Assembly: GCA_963773665.1 (NCBI GenBank)
Contig: CAVZBZ010000001.1
Span: 868,001 to 932,000 of the forward strand
Length of the DNA stretch: 64,000 nt
Source of the DNA: DATJLY01 sp963773665
Lineage (GTDB): Bacteria > Pseudomonadota > Alphaproteobacteria > ATCC43930 > CGMCC-115725
Direction of reading: 5' to 3'
Under the pieces are notes generated by a model. It was not told the origin of the DNA and did no database searches. It saw only the letters and a list, made by a program, of their open reading frames with translations. How positions within the stretch are numbered: the first letter of the stretch is position 1; the number at the start of each line of letters is the position of its first letter. Shown here one piece after another: positions 59,762-64,000 of this stretch. Made by a program: the position numbers and the translations under genes.

Positions 59762-61306
59762 TTGAACGGAGCCGAAAGTCTGGCGCGCACGCTCGTTGCG
59801 AGCGGCGTCGATCATTGCTTCACCAATCCCGGCACCTCGGAGATGCATTTCGTGGCGGCGCTCGACCGCGTGCCGGGCATACGCTGCATCCTCGCCCTCT
59901 TCGAGGGCGTCGTCACCGGCGCCGCCGACGGCTATGGCCGCATGGCGCAGAAGCCGGCCGCGACGCTCCTGCACCTTGCGCCGGGCCTCGGCAACGGGCT
60001 CGCCAATCTGCACAACGCCAGCCGCGCGCGCTCGCCCATCGTCAACGTGATCGGAGACCACGCGACATATCACAAGCAATATGACGCGCCCTTGAACGCC
60101 GACATCGAGGGGATCGCGCGCGCATATTCGAAATGGCTGCGCACCTCGCCCAATGCCATGGCGGTCGCTTCGGACGGGGCCGAGGCGGTCGCCGCCGCCA
60201 GGACAGCGCCCGGCCAGATCGCGACCCTGATCCTGCCCGCCGATACCGCGTGGAACGAGGGCAGCGGCCCGGCCGCGCCCGTCGCCGTCCCGCCGCCCGC
60301 CGCCGTCCCGCCGGACGCGGTCGACCGCGCGGCCAAAATTTTGCGCGCGCAAAAACCGACGGCGCTCGTGCTCGCCGGGGCGGGGCTGCTGCGGCGCGGG
60401 CTCGAGCTTGCCGGGCGGATCGCCGCGGCGACGGGGGTGCAGCTTCTGGCGCCCTATTCGATCGGGCGGATCGAGCGCGGCGCCGGGCTCGTGCCGGTCG
60501 AGCGCATTCCCTATCCGGTCGATCAGGCGCTCGAGCGCCTGAAACATCTGGAGCACGTGATCCTCGTCGGCGCGACGCCGCCGATCGCGTTCTTCGCCTA
60601 TCCGCAAAAACCGAGCGTGGTGACGCCGCCCGGCTGCACCGTCGAAATGCTGGCGCGGCCCGAGGAGGATATTTTGGGCGCGCTCGAAGCCTTGGCCGAT
60701 GCGGTCGGCGCGCGCCGCGTGGAGCCTAAGCTGCAGACGCGCGAGAAGACGGCCACGCCGTCGGGCGCCGTCACGCTTCCCGGCATCGGCGGCGTGGTCG
60801 CGTCGCTGCTGTCCGAGAGCGTGATCGTGGTCGATGAATCGATCACCTCGGGCCGCGCGCTGCTCGCCATGACGCGCACCACCCCGCCGCATGATTGGCT
60901 CGCCAATCCCGGCGGCTCGATCGGCATGGCGCTGCCGGTCGCGGTCGGCGCCGCGGTCGCGTGCCCGGAGCGCAAGGTGCTTGCCCTCGAGGGCGACGGC
61001 AGCGGCATGTACACGCTCCAGGCGCTGTGGACCATGGCGCGCGAGGGGCTCAAGGTGACGAGCGTCGTCTTCGCCAACCGCACCTACAACATCCTGAAGG
61101 GCGAACTCGCCAACGTGGGCGCCGGCAATCCAGGCCGGCGCGCGCTCGACATGCTCGAGATCGGGCGGCCCGATCTCGACTGGGTATCGCTGGCGCGCGG
61201 CATGGGCGTGCCGGGGGCCCGCGCCGAGACGCTCGACGATCTGGCGCGGCTGGTCGCGGGCGGGCTCCAATCGGGGGGGCCGAGCCTCGTCGAACTGGTG
61301 CTCTGA
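59762..61306 (+). CDS. ThDP-dependent enzyme, acetolactate synthase/benzoylformate decarboxylase superfamily
   Basis: This 514-residue protein has the N-terminal pyrimidine-binding domain (HCFTNPGTSEMHFVAALDRV, FEGVVTGAADGYGRMAQKPA, with the catalytic Glu in FEG), a middle domain, and a C-terminal ThDP-binding motif (EGDGSGMYTLQALWTMAREG, then FANRTYNILKGEL). This is the IlvB/MdlC superfamily; members act on 2-oxo acids. No small regulatory subunit (IlvH) is nearby, so a catabolic decarboxylase or ligase is more likely. The apparent start is a TTG at 59762 after GGGGAGACAGG. Confidence 0.87.
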   Translation: MNGAESLARTLVASGVDHCFTNPGTSEMHFVAALDRVPGIRCILALFEGVVTGAADGYGRMAQKPAATLLHLAPGLGNGLANLHNASRARSPIVNVIGDHATYHKQYDAPLNADIEGIARAYSKWLRTSPNAMAVASDGAEAVAAARTAPGQIATLILPADTAWNEGSGPAAPVAVPPPAAVPPDAVDRAAKILRAQKPTALVLAGAGLLRRGLELAGRIAAATGVQLLAPYSIGRIERGAGLVPVERIPYPVDQALERLKHLEHVILVGATPPIAFFAYPQKPSVVTPPGCTVEMLARPEEDILGALEALADAVGARRVEPKLQTREKTATPSGAVTLPGIGGVVASLLSESVIVVDESITSGRALLAMTRTTPPHDWLANPGGSIGMALPVAVGAAVACPERKVLALEGDGSGMYTLQALWTMAREGLKVTSVVFANRTYNILKGELANVGAGNPGRRALDMLEIGRPDLDWVSLARGMGVPGARAETLDDLARLVAGGLQSGGPSLVELVL

Positions 61307-61454
61307 AACCGGCACGCGCGCGGCGCCGACGCCGGCTCTACCGGCGATTTACTTTCCGGCAAGGATCGAACGCGCTTTGCCCGCGCGGCAATAAAAGCGA
61401 AAGCGGCAAGGGCGCAAGATCGCCCCTCGGATGCACATTCGAGGGGGTGCCGCC

Positions 61455-61661
61455 ATGCACGGCCGCGGAGGGTTCGCTCTTAACGCTGCGTCCACGGATG
61501 CAGGCTATTTTCGGTCGCGCGCGCGCGGCTTTCGCCGCCAGGCCGGCGGAGCGGGCGACGCCGTCATCCATAGGGAGCTGCTGCGGCTCGCCGAGATCTA
61601 CGAGCGTATGGCCGAGAATGCGGAAATCGAGGCATCGTACCAAGGCAAGCGCAATTCCTGA
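61455..61661 (+). CDS. Small hypothetical helical protein
   Basis: This 68-residue protein with FRSRARGFRRQAGGAGDAVI and HRELLRLAEIYERMAENAEI resembles a common group of short alphaproteobacterial proteins with an ELLRLAE.YE.LA pattern and unknown function. GAGGGGGTG lies upstream of the ATG at 61455; an ATG at 61431 is also in frame. It overlaps the next small ORF by 44 bases. Confidence 0.5.
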   Translation: MHGRGGFALNAASTDAGYFRSRARGFRRQAGGAGDAVIHRELLRLAEIYERMAENAEIEASYQGKRNS

Positions 61662-61836
61662 AGCGGCGCGCGCCATCGCCGAGCAGCTCATCGCGCATCT
61701 GGGCGAGCAGGCGCCGTGCCACGCGACCTACGAGGCGTTCAAGGCGCGCACGCGCGGCGACCGCTCGCGCATGGACGAGTGGCTGTGGATCGCCGGCGCC
61801 ACGCGCGAGATCCTGCGCTCGGAACCCGGCGGATAA
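61618..61836 (+). CDS. Small hypothetical protein
   Basis: This 72-residue product, with IPEAARAIAEQLIAHLGEQA and DRSRMDEWLWIAGATREILR, resembles short uncharacterised proteins of rhizobial-type bacteria. It overlaps the previous gene by 44 bases in another frame and ends 3 bases before the convergent SDR stop. Confidence 0.5.
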   Translation: MRKSRHRTKASAIPEAARAIAEQLIAHLGEQAPCHATYEAFKARTRGDRSRMDEWLWIAGATREILRSEPGG

Positions 61837-61839
61837 GGG

Positions 61840-62607
61840 TCAGTGAATCGTCTGGCCGCCATCGACGACGATGGTCGCGCCGTGGACGAAGGAGGCGGCG
61901 TCCGACAACAGGAACGCCGCGACGTTGGCGATCTCGTGGCATTCCGCGAGCCGGCCCAGCATGACCATCTCCTCGGTCGGCGCGCGCGGGACGATGCCGC
62001 GGTCGAAATAGCCCTTCACGCGAGGCGACAGAGTGGGGCCGGGGCAGAGCGAATTGACGCGCAGATTCTCCGCGCCGTAATCGACCGCGAGCTGGCGCGA
62101 CAGATTGACGACCCCGCCCTTGGCTGCGCAATAGACCGGCATGTTCGGATGGCCGATGACGCCGAACGTGGAGGCGACATTGACGATCGCCGGGCCTTTG
62201 GCCTTCAGCAGCAGCGGGATGAAGGCGCGGCACATGAAGAACACGCTGTCGAGATCGACCGCGACGATGCGGCGCCACTCGCTGGTCGCGAGCTGATCGA
62301 TGGGCTTCACGAAATTGTCGCCGGCATTGTTGACGAGGCCTTTGAGGCGGCCCCAGCGCCGCTCGATCGCATCGCGCAGCGCAGCGACCTGCGCCTCGTC
62401 GGAAACGTCGCACGGGATGCACAGCGCGTCGGCGCCCTTCGCGCGCACGAGTTCCTCGGTCTCCTTGAGGCGCACCTCGGTGCGGCCGACGATCGCGACG
62501 GCTGCGCCCAGTTCGGCCAAGGCGACGCAGCACGCCTGGCCGATGCCGCTGCCGCCGCCGGTGACGAGGACCGGCTCGCCCGCGAAGTGCAGGTCCTTCA
62601 GCATCAT
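61840..62607 (-). CDS. Short-chain dehydrogenase/reductase
   Basis: This 255-residue SDR has the cofactor motif TGGGSGIGQACCVAL, NNAG (about residue 91), NVASTFGVIGHPN with the catalytic Ser and YCAAKGG with Tyr and Lys (about residues 157-161). An Arg after strand 2 (IVGRTEVR) suggests NADP(H). The double ATG at 62607 overlaps the stop of the upstream binding-protein gene (ATGA), coupling the two. Confidence 0.9.
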   Translation of the reverse strand: MMLKDLHFAGEPVLVTGGGSGIGQACCVALAELGAAVAIVGRTEVRLKETEELVRAKGADALCIPCDVSDEAQVAALRDAIERRWGRLKGLVNNAGDNFVKPIDQLATSEWRRIVAVDLDSVFFMCRAFIPLLLKAKGPAIVNVASTFGVIGHPNMPVYCAAKGGVVNLSRQLAVDYGAENLRVNSLCPGPTLSPRVKGYFDRGIVPRAPTEEMVMLGRLAECHEIANVAAFLLSDAASFVHGATIVVDGGQTIH

Positions 62608-63779
62608 CCTTTCAGCTTGCAGTCCTGGTGATAAAGGTCCTGCCAGTTCTCGGCCGCGGTGCCGATGAGCTTCTGGTAGAGCTTGCCGTTCGCGTCCTTC
62701 TCGACCACGGTCGTGTAGATGTTGTTGATCGGATAATTGTTGTTGTTGAACTTGAAGGATCCGCGCACCGAATGGAAATTATCGGCCTTGTGCAGCGCCG
62801 CCCAGAATGCTTGCTTGTCCTCGATCTTGCCATGGACCGATGCCACCGCCGCGTCGATCAGGTTGACGGCATCGAATTGCAGCGCCGAGAACACGGTCGG
62901 CCTTCTCCCGTATTTCTTCACGAACTCGGCGACGAACGCCTTGTTGGCCGGATTGTCGAGCTCGTAGGACCAGTTGCCGATTTGCAGGATGTTGAGCGCC
63001 GCATCGCCCAAGGCCGGGTAGCTCATGTCGTTCGCGGTCGCGTCCTCGGAATAGATCGGAATCTTGCCCTGAAGGCCCGCCTGCTGCCATTGCTTCAGGA
63101 AGGCGATGCCGAGCCCGCCGGGATAGAAAATGAACAAGGCTTCGGGATTGGCGCTCCGGATCTGGGCGATCTCGGCCGCGAAGTCGAGCTGCGTCAGCGG
63201 CGTATAGACCTTGCCGACGGTCTTGCCCTTGTAGGTGCGGATCGCGCCGTCGATCTTCTCCCAGCCCGCCTGATAGTCCGCGCCGATGAAATAGGCGGTC
63301 TTGATGCCCTTGGCGTTCATCGCCTGGCCGACCGCGTCGTCCCAGTCCTCGTTCTCGAACGCGGTATAGAACGCGCCGGCGCGGCAGTCCTTGCCGGCGA
63401 ATTGCTGCAGCCCCGAAAGCGCGCCCACCACCGTCACGCCAGCGTCGAGATAGATGTCGCGCACCGCCTGGTTCGTGTTCGACGACATGATGCCGGTGAC
63501 CATGTCGATCTTGTCCTCGTCGACGAGCTTCGAGGCCTGCTGCACCGCCGTCGCCGGCACGGTCTGGTCATCGACCGCGTAGACCGTGACCGGCACGCCG
63601 CCGAGCTTGTTGCCCAGGAGCTCCATGGCCAAATCGAAGCCGCGCTTCATCTCTTCGCCGATGATGCCGAGACTCCCGCTCATGCCGGCCTCGAAGCCGA
63701 GCTTGATGTGGTCCGCCGCCTGCGCGCTGGCACCGAGCAGGGCGAACACGCCCGCCGTCGCCATGAGGATTCGCTTCAT
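62604..63779 (-). CDS. ABC transporter substrate-binding protein, LivK-type (paralogue B)
   Basis: This 391-residue protein has a signal peptide (MKRILMATAGVFALLGASAQ) and the same core as the protein at 54194-55366: HIKLGFEAGMSGSLGIIGEE, GGVPVTVYAVDDQTVPATAV, ADYQAGWEKIDGAIRTYKGK, FIFYPGGLGIAFLKQW, NWSYELDNPANKAFVAEFV. It is coupled to the SDR downstream. The two paralogues flank the catabolic group on opposite strands. Ligand unknown. Confidence 0.88.
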   Translation of the reverse strand: MKRILMATAGVFALLGASAQAADHIKLGFEAGMSGSLGIIGEEMKRGFDLAMELLGNKLGGVPVTVYAVDDQTVPATAVQQASKLVDEDKIDMVTGIMSSNTNQAVRDIYLDAGVTVVGALSGLQQFAGKDCRAGAFYTAFENEDWDDAVGQAMNAKGIKTAYFIGADYQAGWEKIDGAIRTYKGKTVGKVYTPLTQLDFAAEIAQIRSANPEALFIFYPGGLGIAFLKQWQQAGLQGKIPIYSEDATANDMSYPALGDAALNILQIGNWSYELDNPANKAFVAEFVKKYGRRPTVFSALQFDAVNLIDAAVASVHGKIEDKQAFWAALHKADNFHSVRGSFKFNNNNYPINNIYTTVVEKDANGKLYQKLIGTAAENWQDLYHQDCKLKG

Positions 63780-63881
63780 CGTTTCCCCCTTCTATGCCCG
63801 CCTGAAGTCTTATACCAGGCGGCGGATTGTGTCGAATGGAGCGTGGTGGTATTGGAGACGGCAGCTTCCGGGGAGACGGCG

Positions 63882-64000
63882 ATGTTCGCAAAGCTCAACC
63901 ATCTCGCCATCGTCAGCGACAACTACACGCTCAATGGACGCTTCTACGAAGCTGTGTTCGGCATGCGCGGCGCGGCGCGCGCGCGGATCGAGAACGCGGT
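63882..64000 (+). CDS. VOC/glyoxalase-fold protein (3' part missing)
   Basis: Only 39 residues are in the window. MFAKLNHLAIVSDNYTLNGR, then FYEAVFGMR, is the typical N-terminus of vicinal-oxygen-chelate proteins (the LNHLAI motif with the metal His, and FYEAVFGM). Members include extradiol dioxygenases and glyoxalases. It is divergent from the binding-protein gene, with 102 bases between. Confidence 0.7.
   Translation, partial: MFAKLNHLAIVSDNYTLNGRFYEAVFGMRGAARARIENA

Overview
The window is 64 kb of high-GC DNA with dense, short-spaced genes on both strands. Hopanoid genes (hpnI, hpnJ, hpnM, hpnN), the lineage-typical DUF2794 protein, the order yfgM-bamB-der, and SapC- and MlotiK1-like proteins all point to an alphaproteobacterium, probably Rhizobiales or a relative from soil. 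This is inference from gene content, because no rRNA lies in the window. No gene-free stretch exceeds about 215 bases.

Left part (1-23.9 kb) is mostly chromosomal backbone. It starts with a cut-off molybdopterin oxidoreductase subunit, then der-bamB-yfgM (ribosome assembly and outer-membrane protein assembly), DUF2794 and an amidase. A three-gene sugar block follows (C-methyltransferase, glucose-1-phosphate cytidylyltransferase-like protein, PIG-L deacetylase), then a lone Ku gene. From 9.4 to 20.8 kb lies an envelope-lipid block: metallo-hydrolase, PagL-like lipid A deacylase, HpnN hopanoid RND transporter, HpnI and HpnJ, MlaA lipoprotein, HpnM/MlaC, Dxs, IspA and XseB. Next are a histone-deacetylase-like gene broken by one base, a TAXI binding protein, DUF423, YajQ and tRNA-Glu(CTC).

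Middle part (23,974-34,492) is the most interesting region: a 10.5-kb mobile island flanked by an 18-bp direct repeat, with the left copy covering the last bases of tRNA-Glu. It has visibly lower GC than its surroundings. It carries a large serine recombinase, two small upstream ORFs beside TACGTACG palindromes, a secreted tail-fibre-like protein, and a divergent unit coding for a small YD-repeat protein, a giant transglutaminase-like/Rhs protein (split by two 1-nt frameshifts), and an overlapping AT-rich Sel1-repeat gene that is a candidate immunity gene. The recombinase reading frame has no stop inside the island; it runs antisense through the tRNA and yajQ. Joining the island ends on paper gives a different 36-residue tail and a stop.

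Just past the island (34.5-36.8 kb) is an accessory zone: a REP-associated transposase, a small AT-rich lipoprotein gene, a HicBA pair with hicA broken by an apparent 4-bp duplication, and a GFA-family protein. From 36.8 to 44.3 kb there are PilZ and GrlR-like proteins, a flavin monooxygenase, a gentisate-dioxygenase-like cupin protein, an IS110-family element lying between inverted copies of a repeat, an ABC binding protein that starts inside the IS, a lone GspG pseudopilin coupled to a CmcJ-like oxidoreductase, and SapC.

Right part (44.4-64 kb) looks metabolic. It holds the 5-oxoprolinase genes pxpA and pxpBC with a DUF1445 hydro-lyase nearby, DoxX, a VapBC module with a clear inverted-repeat operator, a lyase of the fumarase/PcaB superfamily and a cyclic-nucleotide-gated K+ channel. 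A catabolic-looking group follows: two paralogous ABC binding proteins flanking an MFS transporter, a flavin monooxygenase, an alpha/beta hydrolase, a cupin protein, a ThDP enzyme and an SDR. Several binding proteins are present, but no ABC permease or ATPase is in the window.
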